Source: Oscillospiraceae bacterium (GTDB taxonomy: Bacteria > Bacillota_A > Clostridia > Oscillospirales > Oscillospiraceae). Taken from it: 33,032 bases of DNA. The notes under the pieces are model-generated. The model was given only the letters and a program-made list of their open reading frames with translations. It ran no database searches and had not been told where the DNA came from. The stretch is taken from contig JAETOP010000030.1 in the NCBI GenBank assembly GCA_021771675.1, positions 1-33,032 of the forward strand, given 5' to 3'. The position numbers and the translations under genes were made by a program. Positions 10,354 through 17,133 of this stretch are shown piece by piece; positions within the stretch are counted from its first letter, which is position 1; every line of letters begins with the position of its first letter.

Positions 10354-11845
10354 ACCCTATCGCCCCCAACTGCCTCCTGATCTCCCCCTCCAACTCGTGG
10401 GACTTGGCGAACAGCTCCCCCAGCTCGGCGGTCAGCCGCCCCATCTTCTCCTCAAAGGGCTCCCCGTCCTCCTCCTGCTCCTCAATGCCCACATACCGCC
10501 CCGGCGTGAGGATGTAGTCCTGCTTCGCGATCTCCTGGAGATCGGCCGCGGCGCAGAACCCCTTGACCCCCTCCAGCGTCCCCGCCACGAAGGCGTTGTA
10601 GGTATCGGCGATCTTTTGGATATCCCCATCGGTCAGCTCCCGCAGCTTCCGGGTCACCATGGTTCCCAGCTTCCGGGCGTCAATGAACAGGGTTTTCCCC
10701 TTCTGCCGCTTGCTTTTCGCCAGGAACCAAAGGGACACCGGGATCTGCGTGGTGTAGAAAAGCTGGGGCGGCATGGCCACGATGCAGTCCACCAGGTCGG
10801 CCTCGATGATGTTTTTGCGGATGTCACCCTCCCCGCCCGACTGGGAGGACAAGGAGCCGTTGGCCAACACCATGCCGATGCGTCCACCCGGGGCCAGGTG
10901 CCAGATCATGTGCTGGAGCCACGCGAAGTTGGCGTTGCCCGCCGGGGGCAGGCCGTAGGCCCAGCGCACATCCTCCGCCAGCTTGTCCTGCCCCCAGCCG
11001 GACAGGTTAAAGGGCGGGTTTGCCAGGATAAAGTCCGCCTTGAGCTGGGGGTGGCAGTCGTTGAAGAAGGTGTCGGCGTTGAACTTGCCCAGGTCGGCCT
11101 CGATGCCCCGGATGGCAAGGTTCATCTGGGCCATCTTCCAGGTGGTGGGGTTGGAGTCCTGGCCGAACACGGAAATTTTGTTGATATTCCCGCCGTGGTT
11201 TTCGATAAACTTCGCCGACTGGACGAACATCCCGCCGCTACCGCAGCAGGGGTCGTAGACCCGCCCGTTGTAGGGCTGGAGCACCTCCACCAGCGTACGC
11301 ACCACGCAGGCGGGGGTGTAGAACTCCCCGGCCAGCTTGCCCTCCTGCTCGGCAAACTTGGACAGGCAGTATTCGTAGGTGCGGCCCAGAATGTCCTTGC
11401 TGCTCCCATGCTCGATCATCTGGATGTTGGTGAACAGATCCACCACGTCCCCCAAGCGGCGCTTGTCCAGCTCAGGCCGGGCAAAATTCTTGGGCAGGAT
11501 GTCTTTGAGGCGCTTGTTCTCCTTCTCAATCGCGCGCATGGCCTCGTCGATCACCGCACCCACCTCTGGCGTGTGGGCAGCGGCGGAGATCACAGACCAC
11601 CGGGCAGACTCCGGCACGAAAAAGATGTTCTCGGCGGTGTATTCGTCCTTGTCCTCCTCGAAGCCGTCGCCCTCGGCTGCCAGCTCGTTGTACTTGGCCT
11701 CGAAGCGGTCAGAGATGTACTTTAAGAAAATCAGGCCAAGGACTACGGACTTATATTCCGATGCATCCATATTGCCGCGGAGGACACAGGCCGCCTCCCA
11801 AATCTGCTTTTCAAAGCCGATATTGCTTGTATTTGTTTCCGCCAT
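10343..11845 (-). CDS. hsdM: Type I restriction-modification methyltransferase subunit
   Basis: This N6-adenine methyltransferase forms the M2S core. From this ATG (500 aa) there is a helical N-terminal domain (GFEKQIWEAACVLRGNMDAS through LKYISDRFE), then the S-adenosylmethionine site DPCCGSGGMF at 198-207 and the catalytic NPPF at 276-279, with the C-terminal helices that hold HsdS. The start is set by AGGGG 9 bases upstream and by the usual MAE.. onset; a longer in-frame extension of 21 codons lacks support and would include the -10 region of the likely promoter. It is the first gene of the operon hsdM-hsdS-small protein-hsdR. Confidence 0.95.
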   Translation of the reverse strand: MAETNTSNIGFEKQIWEAACVLRGNMDASEYKSVVLGLIFLKYISDRFEAKYNELAAEGDGFEEDKDEYTAENIFFVPESARWSVISAAAHTPEVGAVIDEAMRAIEKENKRLKDILPKNFARPELDKRRLGDVVDLFTNIQMIEHGSSKDILGRTYEYCLSKFAEQEGKLAGEFYTPACVVRTLVEVLQPYNGRVYDPCCGSGGMFVQSAKFIENHGGNINKISVFGQDSNPTTWKMAQMNLAIRGIEADLGKFNADTFFNDCHPQLKADFILANPPFNLSGWGQDKLAEDVRWAYGLPPAGNANFAWLQHMIWHLAPGGRIGMVLANGSLSSQSGGEGDIRKNIIEADLVDCIVAMPPQLFYTTQIPVSLWFLAKSKRQKGKTLFIDARKLGTMVTRKLRELTDGDIQKIADTYNAFVAGTLEGVKGFCAAADLQEIAKQDYILTPGRYVGIEEQEEDGEPFEEKMGRLTAELGELFAKSHELEGEIRRQLGAIGYEI

Positions 11846-11884
11846 TTTAATATCCCCTAACGTTTCTTCCATATATTTATAGTC

Positions 11885-11913
11885 ATTATATCCTATCCAG
11901 CCCATCAACGCAA
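11885..11913 (-). promoter_or_regulatory. Promoter of the hsd operon
   Basis: On the minus strand TTGCGT and a perfect TATAAT are separated by 17 bases. The start is expected near 11878, leaving a leader of about 33 bases to hsdM. The -35 element lies about 20 bases past the end of a decayed recombinase gene. Confidence 0.65.
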
Positions 11914-11931
11914 TCCACTATCCTTCCAATT

Positions 11932-12173
11932 CTACAATAGCCGCCAGATGTGCCCCATCGTCACCTCAGACAGCGGCCCGCCGTTTCTGCGGTTCCCATG
12001 GGCCCTGCGTTCAGTCAAGAATTCCCCTACTGCGTCAGATGTGAGCTGCGTCAATTCCCGCTCCCCCAGGCAGGGGACGACGTGGTTTTCCAGTACATAT
12101 CGGTGGTCGTCCGCCGCAACGCTGGCGCGTCATACTGCTCCTGCCAGTACCCTGCCCACTCCCGCACCGTCAT
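11932..12173 (-). pseudogene. Frameshifted, truncated tyrosine recombinase (N-terminal part)
   Basis: A good ribosome site (GGAGGGG, 9 bases) precedes ATG and MTVREWAGYWQEQYDAP, the start of the SAM-like core-binding domain of tyrosine integrases. After DMYWK the frame breaks near 12086-12091 and runs into a stop. In the next frame the same domain goes on without interruption: ENHVVPCLGERELTQLTSD, then AVGEFLTERRAHGNRRNGG and PLSEVTMGHIWRLL, ending at TAG. The catalytic domain is absent. This is therefore an integrase remnant with one indel and a 3' deletion whose end now abuts the hsdM promoter. Confidence 0.7.
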
Positions 12174-12257
12174 AACCCCATCCCCCTCCCGCTCAGCTGG
12201 AGCTGTCGAAAGCCAGTCACCGGAGGCCGTGCCTCGCTCAACACTTTTCAATGGAGA

Positions 12258-12886
12258 TTAATAAAGGCGGTGCAACGTATACGGCTGTCCAGTCTTGGCC
12301 TCCAAGAAAACTTCGGGACTGTCCGAGTGCTTGGCGTGTTCCTCCACCAGCAGCTCCGCCGCCCGAGGTGACAGCCCTATCCAACGTTATTTCATTACCA
12401 CCCCCCGGGAATATCAACAGCGGCCCACGACAGGGAGAGCAGTTCCCCTTGCCGCAGACCGCTGGCCAGGTCGACATATAAAATTGGATAGGCGCTCAAT
12501 CCTTGAGCCGCATCTAAGTACCGCTTGATCTGCCCGGAACGCCAGCGGCTAATTTCCAACGCATCGCCCGGGGAACCGCTGATGCTCCAGGCCGGGTTTT
12601 CCTGAATCCGTCCCTCCCGGCAGGCTTCGTCCAAGATCCGCCGCAGAAGCAGATGGACGCACCACACACTGCGGTCAATCAGCCCTGCTTTGGACAACTT
12701 GCGGTAGAATGCCCTAATTTGTCTCTCCCTTAAATCAGTGGGCGCCACACCGCCCAGCTTTGGGGCAATGTGGTTGAAGATCAGGTTCCGGTATCCGCCC
12801 ACGGTGTTGGGCGCCAATTTTCCCTCCGCCTGGGTGTGGAACCACTCCGCCGCCCACTCTCCCAGTATCATGTTCTGTTCTGCCAT
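12258..12886 (-). pseudogene. Disrupted tyrosine recombinase, second copy
   Basis: From ATG at 12886 the frame encodes MAEQNMILGEWAAEWFHTQA and a full core-binding domain, then the start of the catalytic domain with the first catalytic arginine in ASGLRQGELLSLSW. It stops after VDIPGGW. Another frame then continues the fold as RAAELLVEEHAKHSDSPEVF followed by LEAKTGQPYTLHRLY and a stop, with an extra in-frame TAA near 12390. The HxxR and Tyr motifs of the active site are missing. At least one indel, one stop and a 3' truncation make it non-functional. It lies tail-to-head with the other remnant on the same strand. Confidence 0.75.
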
Positions 12887-12948
12887 GGCTTTCCCTCCTT
12901 GCAGCACAAACATATACCACAGAAGGGCGGAACAATCCATAGAAAGAA

Positions 12949-12977
12949 TTGCATCGCTCCCAGAAATATTGTATCAT
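12949..12977 (+). promoter_or_regulatory. Promoter of the 64-aa gene
   Basis: TTGCAT and TATCAT are 17 bases apart, about 28 bases before the ATG at 13005. It lies in the gap diverging from the disrupted recombinase. Confidence 0.5.
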
Positions 12978-13004
12978 AGCCGCAGAACAGAAAGGGGAAA
13001 CGAT

Positions 13005-13199
13005 ATGAGCATCTATACCGCCGAGGAGTTGACCGAAGCCCGCCGCTCCATTGATTCAACGCTGCGCAAATGCGAAAAAGCCCTGTTAAAGCTGACGCCG
13101 GGCAAATCCCAGCACACCCTGACCGCCCGGCGGATCAAGGCGTTCCAAATCGCCCTGGCACTCATTGACCGGGAACTAACAGTGGCGGACAATTCGTAA
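13005..13199 (+). CDS. Conserved small helical protein of unknown function (64 aa)
   Basis: AAAGGGG lies 7 bases before the ATG and a promoter is visible upstream. The protein, MSIYTAEELTEARRSIDSTL.. ending ALIDRELTVADNS, is predicted to be two amphipathic helices with many basic residues in the middle (GKSQHTLTARRIKAFQIA). It has no membrane segment or known catalytic motif. The pattern is familiar as a short orphan protein of gut Clostridia, but I know no function for it. It stands alone between the wrecked recombinase and a convergent 53-aa gene. Confidence 0.65.
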   Translation: MSIYTAEELTEARRSIDSTLRKCEKALLKLTPGKSQHTLTARRIKAFQIALALIDRELTVADNS

Positions 13200-13207
13200 C
13201 GCCCCGC

Positions 13208-13369
13208 TCAAGCCAAGCTCCACTCCAGGACTTCCCGTACCAGACGGCTCCCCACAGTGGTGCCCTCCGGCAGTAGGAACATGGCCACCTGGTTCTCCAC
13301 GCCGTTGTCGCTGATCATGTGGGCGTAGTCCCCGTCGATGGAATTCACAGTATAATAGACAGGTTCCAT
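13208..13369 (-). CDS. Short DUF3006-like protein (53 aa)
   Basis: An excellent ribosome site (GAGGAGGGG, 6 bases) precedes ATG. The product is MEPVYYTVNSIDGDYAHMIS, then DNGVENQVAMFLLPEGTTVG, then SRLVREVLEWSLA. The pattern 'v..idGdyA.li.d.g....va..lLPeg...Gs.l' resembles DUF3006-type small beta proteins, which are common and uncharacterised in Firmicutes. The gene converges with the 64-aa gene with only 8 bases between their ends. Strong translation signals argue it is real despite its size. Confidence 0.6.
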   Translation of the reverse strand: MEPVYYTVNSIDGDYAHMISDNGVENQVAMFLLPEGTTVGSRLVREVLEWSLA

Positions 13370-13444
13370 GATTTTCCCCTCCTCTTAACAAGCGGCGCTT
13401 CCATCCCGCATTTTTCTATGATGCCGTCTCCGGCGTATCAGGGT

Positions 13445-13518
13445 TTGATTTCTTCCCCTGCTTATGGTATTTTAATCAATATAGCACAAATCCGCCGCCG
13501 AGGAAAGTGCCGGCGGCG
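13445..13518 (+). promoter_or_regulatory. Promoter and leader hairpin of the deformylase-like operon
   Basis: TTGATT at 13445-13450 and TATTTT at 13468-13473 are 17 bases apart. Downstream, CGCCGCCG (13493-13500) and CGGCGGCG (13511-13518) form an 8-bp hairpin whose loop holds an AGGAAAG. The hairpin lies before the presumed ribosome site, so an effect on translation is possible but unproven. Confidence 0.4.
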
Positions 13519-13539
13519 ATATTTTGGGAGTTGATTTCC

Positions 13540-13950
13540 ATGGTTTGTGAGATCATGCACGATGAGACATTTTTAGCCCAAAAGGCCCAACCCGCCACCC
13601 CAGAGGATCTACCCGTTGCCCAGGATCTGCTGGACACCCTGGCCGCCCACAAGGACGGCTGCGTGGGCATGGCGGCCAACATGATCGGCGTGAACAAGCG
13701 CATCATCGTCTTTGACGACGATGGCGCTTACGCAATTATGTTTAATCCGGAAATCGTCAAAAAATCCGAACCCTACCAGGCGGAAGAGGGCTGTCTGTCC
13801 CTGTCCGGCACTCGAAAGGCAAAGCGGTGGAAGTCCATCAAGGTACAGTATCAAAACGAGAAGTTTCAAACCCGCTTCAAGACCTTTACCGACTGGACAG
13901 CCCAGATCATTCAGCACGAGATCGACCACTGCGAGGGGGTACTGATTTAG
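13540..13950 (+). CDS. Peptide deformylase-like protein with altered motif 1
   Basis: The 136-aa protein has the three deformylase motifs in order: motif 1 as GMAANMIG (43-50), motif 2 as EGCLSL (83-88), motif 3 as QHEIDH (125-130). The metal ligands C85, H126 and H130 and the catalytic E127 are present. In motif 1 (usual GxGxAAxQ) the Gln that stabilises the transition state is Met48. GGGAG 9-10 bases upstream sets this ATG; a longer in-frame start is less convincing. The canonical enzyme removes formyl from N-terminal Met of new proteins. This short, Gln-less form may have weak or different activity. It is followed directly by a HEAT-like gene. Confidence 0.8.
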   Translation: MVCEIMHDETFLAQKAQPATPEDLPVAQDLLDTLAAHKDGCVGMAANMIGVNKRIIVFDDDGAYAIMFNPEIVKKSEPYQAEEGCLSLSGTRKAKRWKSIKVQYQNEKFQTRFKTFTDWTAQIIQHEIDHCEGVLI

Positions 13951-14397
13951 TTGGACATTGACACCTGCATCACCCGCCTGACGGGGAAGGACGCAAAGGA
14001 CGCCTATGCCTTTACCCAGCAGATCACGGCCGAGAGCCGGGACACCGACACCTGGTATCCATACCTTGAGCAGTTTGCGACCCTTTTGCATCACAAAAAC
14101 TCCCTTGTGCGGAACCGGGCCATCTCCATCCTGGCAGCTAACGCCCACTGGGACACAGCCGGAAAATTTGACGCCCTGCTGGACGAGTTCCTGTCCCATG
14201 TGACGGATGCAAAGCCCATCACCGCCCGGCATTGCATCGCGGCGCTTCCGGAACTTGCGGAGGCAAAGCCGGAGTTCATCCCAAGAATCCACGCCGCGCT
14301 GCAACAGGCTGATCTCAGCGGCTATCCGGACAGTATGCAGTCCCTTGTCCGGAAAGACATTGTGGCAGTGCTGCAAAAAATAGGCGGATCAAATTGA
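13951..14397 (+). CDS. HEAT-repeat-like helical protein
   Basis: The frame starts with TTG immediately after the deformylase stop, with GAGGGGG about 11 bases upstream inside that gene, so it is coupled. The 148 aa are all-helical with repeated two-helix units: SLVRNRAISILAANAHWD, then PITARHCIAALPELAEAKPE, which is the HEAT/Armadillo style of adapter protein. No catalytic residues are evident. It overlaps the next gene by one base. A binding or scaffold role is an inference from fold. Confidence 0.65.
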   Translation: MDIDTCITRLTGKDAKDAYAFTQQITAESRDTDTWYPYLEQFATLLHHKNSLVRNRAISILAANAHWDTAGKFDALLDEFLSHVTDAKPITARHCIAALPELAEAKPEFIPRIHAALQQADLSGYPDSMQSLVRKDIVAVLQKIGGSN

Positions 14398-14921
14398 TGC
14401 ACGCAACCAATCAAATGGAGCTGGGCCTAACCATCCCCCTCCAACGGCATCTGCACGTCAAGGCCCTGCCTTACGGCCAGGAACCAGACCGCCGCTTCTG
14501 CTGGGATCTCCACGTTATTTCTTTGCGGGGGTGTTCCTCCCTGCTGGCCGTCCACTGCCACAGCCGGTATACCTTCGTGCTCTACGATTTGAGCCCCTTG
14601 GACTGGGCGCGTCTGCCGGACATTTTCCGGGAGAGCTTGGAGCGCAGCTTATCCGCCGCCGGATTTTCGGTCGAGGCGGCAAGCCTGCTGTACGGCGGCT
14701 GCCAGCCGCTGTTCACCAAAACCCACGGCCGCCGGGAGGTGGCCTTCTTAAACCGGGCCTGGGACGACGTGATGGCCGCCGAGCTGGCCCTGGACGAGAG
14801 TACTCAAAGTCAGCCCTTGCTGGATCAGATCGTCAATGCCAAGCCCAGCCGGTGCGCGGGCTTCGAGGGGCTGGGTGCGGCCACAAAACGGCTGGCGGCA
14901 ACCCTTCGGGAGTTATCCTAA
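14397..14921 (+). CDS. DUF6933-like protein of unknown function
   Basis: The ATG overlaps the stop of the HEAT-like gene (TGATG), a classic coupling. The 174-aa product has the arrangement I associate with DUF6933: a short N-terminal strand region with WDLHVISLRGCSSLLAVHCH, the strand RYTFVLYDLSP, a helix LPDIFRESLERSLSAAGFSV, and a last conserved stretch FTKTHGRREVAFLNRAWDDV. No function is known for such proteins. Its tight packing with the deformylase-like and HEAT-like genes suggests the three act together. Confidence 0.55.
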   Translation: MHATNQMELGLTIPLQRHLHVKALPYGQEPDRRFCWDLHVISLRGCSSLLAVHCHSRYTFVLYDLSPLDWARLPDIFRESLERSLSAAGFSVEAASLLYGGCQPLFTKTHGRREVAFLNRAWDDVMAAELALDESTQSQPLLDQIVNAKPSRCAGFEGLGAATKRLAATLRELS

Positions 14922-15005
14922 CTTGTTGTATGCGTCTTGTTGATATAGTTCCTCCCCAAATTTTGGGGGTGGGGTGCTCAAAGAAATTTATAGGGAGGGC
15001 TCCAT

Positions 15006-15737
15006 ATGCAGAACCGATACACCGGTGATATTGGCGATTTTAGCAAGCTTGGGCTGCTCCGGCGACTGAGCGCCCGGCTGTCCATCGGTGTCAACTGGTA
15101 TCTGGTTCCTGACGAACGTCACAACGGGGACGGACAGCACATCGATTACTTGACCAAAAATTCGTTCCGAGCGTGTGACCCGCCGCTGTTTGACGCTCTG
15201 GCTCAAATTGTTGGTTCCGGTCAGCGAAAGGTGGTTGAATTAGAGAACCCCGCCATCCTTCCGGCCATATATCATTCCGATGTGCTGGATTTCTACCGTT
15301 CTACGAAGCTGGAGCGGGACGTCATCCGCACCACTTGGCATCAAAGCGCCCTGTCGAAGTTGAAAGATTGTGACCTGATTTTTGTGGATCCGGACAACGG
15401 AGTCATTGTCCCCTCCGCTGAGGGCGGCCCAAAAAGCAATAAATATGTTCTTCCATCAGAGTTGGTGGATTATTACAGGCAGGGATCCAGCGTGGTTTAT
15501 TATCAGCACAAGGCCCGATTGCCCGATGAGTTCTACATCCAGCAGCACCGTCAGTTGATGGACTCCGGCACATTTCCCGATGTGGGAGGGGCCGGACTGA
15601 AATTCGTGTCCACATCTCAGCGTTTTTATTTCTTCCTCCTACAGCCAAAACACATTCCTTCTGCCGCCACCTGTATCGGGCGGATGCTGGCCTCCTCTTG
15701 GAGCCGGTATTTTCAACTTATTGAAGGGCTGGATTGA
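15006..15737 (+). CDS. Conserved protein of unknown function (243 aa) with an FVDPDNG motif
   Basis: GGGAGG lies 7-8 bases before the ATG. The protein opens with RYTGDIGDFSKLGLLR and contains IGVNWYLVPDE, GDGQHIDYL, RTTWHQSAL, DLIFVDPDNGV and KYVLPSELVDYY, followed by SVVYYQHKAR. I recognise this as a widespread orphan family usually labelled hypothetical. The DIFxDPDNG strand-end resembles the acidic loop of Rossmann-like nucleases or methyltransferases, but no clear S-adenosylmethionine motif is visible, so I assign no activity. It is monocistronic; a possible extended -10 (TG-A-TATAGT, 14941-14949) lies upstream. The family often occurs near defence or mobile genes, as here. Confidence 0.6.
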   Translation: MQNRYTGDIGDFSKLGLLRRLSARLSIGVNWYLVPDERHNGDGQHIDYLTKNSFRACDPPLFDALAQIVGSGQRKVVELENPAILPAIYHSDVLDFYRSTKLERDVIRTTWHQSALSKLKDCDLIFVDPDNGVIVPSAEGGPKSNKYVLPSELVDYYRQGSSVVYYQHKARLPDEFYIQQHRQLMDSGTFPDVGGAGLKFVSTSQRFYFFLLQPKHIPSAATCIGRMLASSWSRYFQLIEGLD

Positions 15738-15743
15738 TCATCA

Positions 15744-15959
15744 GAAGCAAACGATTTTTTCTGGACGTTCCAGCCGGCCCAGTCCTACTACTAATTCGCT
15801 CTGGTGAATTACATCGGCTTTCACGATAGAGGTATGCTGCTGGCGGGCGGCTGCGGAGACGCCAACGGCCCGTCCCAGATCGGCAAAACCGGGCATCTGG
15901 AGCGGGCCCATGCCTTTGGCCGGGGGCTGTATCCTCTGGAACCGGCCAAAGGCGCCTGA
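15744..15959 (+). pseudogene. Orphan coding remnant with an internal stop
   Basis: One frame reads NDFFWTFQPAQSYY, a TAA, then FALVNYIGFHDRGMLLAGG, CGDANGPSQIGKTGHLERAH and AFGRGLYPLEPAKGA before TGA. The sequence is protein-like with coding-type codon use, but it has no ribosome site and is broken by a stop. I cannot place the family. It is probably a fragment of a longer lost gene. Confidence 0.3.
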
Positions 15960-16138
15960 CCTTGAAACCGCCGGTAGTTCATAAATACGCAGAACTCCGA
16001 CCCACTTTCAGCCCCACGGGCGGACAGCAACCACAATGCACACGCCACCGCCGGGCAGTTCCAACCAGCAACCGCCTTTGGACAAAATACTACCCAGCAG
16101 CGTCCAAAAGTTCCATTTGAACGTTTAGACATCAGTTT

Positions 16139-16179
16139 AGGAGCAGAAGGTCGCACGTTTGAGTCGTGTTACCCGGACT
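16139..16179 (+). other. Possible 3' fragment of a tRNA gene (attachment-site-like)
   Basis: The sequence AGGTC-GCACG-TTTGAGT-CGTGT-TACCCGG-A fits a tRNA variable loop, a five-pair T-stem (one G-U), a seven-base T-loop, the 3' acceptor strand and an A discriminator. No matching 5' acceptor (CCGGGTA) or D-arm is found just upstream, so it is not a whole tRNA. A terminator follows directly. Such 3' halves are left where islands integrate into tRNA genes. Which tRNA is unclear. Confidence 0.35.
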
Positions 16180-16192
16180 ATTAGGACGGAAA

Positions 16193-16216
16193 ATCGCTCG
16201 TTTTGGGCGGTTTTTT
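16193..16216 (+). terminator. Intrinsic terminator after the tRNA-like fragment
   Basis: A 7-bp stem with two G-U pairs (ATCGCTC / GGGCGGT) and a GTTTT loop is followed by a T run. Confidence 0.5.
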
Positions 16217-16284
16217 GTCTGTTTTCTTTCCATTTTTGATGTAAGTGACCCACTGGGCTTTTCGGTTTGTGGGCAGAGAATTAA

Positions 16285-16311
16285 CCGGCGGTGGGCGTTG
16301 CCCACCGCCGG
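16285..16311. repeat. Perfect 12-bp hairpin
   Basis: CCGGCGGTGGGC and its exact complement are separated by GTT. No T-run follows on either strand, so it is unlike a classic terminator and more like a REP-type palindrome. It lies in the non-coding stretch between the tRNA-like fragment and the YgjV pseudogene. Confidence 0.6.
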
Positions 16312-16402
16312 AATTGGTTTTACCCATTATCGGATAGGGCAGTATCCTATCGGATGGACAGGTCGCCGAACCACTTTTTGCTATGGATGGAATACCTGAA
16401 CT

Positions 16403-16990
16403 CAAGCTTTTCATGTGAACGCCGTTCTCTTTCACAAAACCCATTTTAGTTAGATATGCCGCGTGGGCCTGGGTTTCCTTTCCCGCGAAGGCCAAAGTAT
16501 GCCCCCCTTAGAAGGCAGCTTGGAATACAGGTGGGCTCCGATGGAGCAGTCCCGGTAGGTGGGCGTGGAGTAATCCAGCAGTACCTGCAAAATTCTTTGG
16601 CCGTCCAGTCCTCAGCAGCACACCCGCCGGGTTCCCGTTACCGCAGACGATATAGACCCGGTCTGCCCCGCTGTTCGCCGAAAAATCCGGGAAGTATGTC
16701 CGAATGTCCTCCCGGTAGTAGTCCAGCAGATAGCGCAGAAGGCCCTCACCCTGCGCACCTTCCACCAGATCATAGCTTCGATCCTTCTGGGTCTGCTTGA
16801 TCAGATTATAGACGTTGATCCCGATCAGGAAGCCATTCGTCAGCGCTGTGGGGTAGGAGTGGATCGTCAGGGCATAGGCTGCGAAAATTCCGCTGCCGAT
16901 GGTGTTGATCATTCGCAGCTTGATCACCAATGGCATCAGCATGGAAACCACTACCAGCGCGGATCCCAGATATCCAATCATTTCGAGCAT
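16403..16990 (-). pseudogene. YgjV-like membrane protein fused to an acetyltransferase-like domain, two frameshifts
   Basis: From ATG at 16990 (GGAGGG 7 bases ahead) the frame gives MLEMIGYLGSALVVVSMLMP and further membrane helices of the YgjV type. It is followed by SYDLVEGAQGEGLLRYLLDY, YFPDFSANSGADRVYIVCGN and GNPAGVLL, the start of a GNAT-like domain. The frame breaks near 16608. The next frame continues as LDGQRILQVLLDYSTPTYRD and CSIGAHLYSKLPSKGG. A second break falls in a run of six C residues (16502-16507), after which LAFAGKETQAHAAYLTKMGF and VKENGVHMKSL complete the domain. The second break, in a homopolymer, could be a sequencing error; the first is not in one. The end coordinate is set where homology seems to stop. 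Confidence 0.7.
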
Positions 16991-17133
16991 CCTTTGTCCC
17001 TCCCCTTGGCGCAGGTCATTTTTCTTTTCAACTATTTTTTGATTGTTCCCTATCAACCTTTGGAAGATATTCAGAGAAACGATTGAACGCTGGCATTGCC
17101 ATGTTACCATGTATGTATCATTGTCCCCAGCCT

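Noticed and set aside
16181..16495. A separate 104-aa minus-strand gene
   Set aside because: Its first part is the displaced C-terminus of the YgjV/acetyltransferase pseudogene and the rest is run-through of non-coding DNA.
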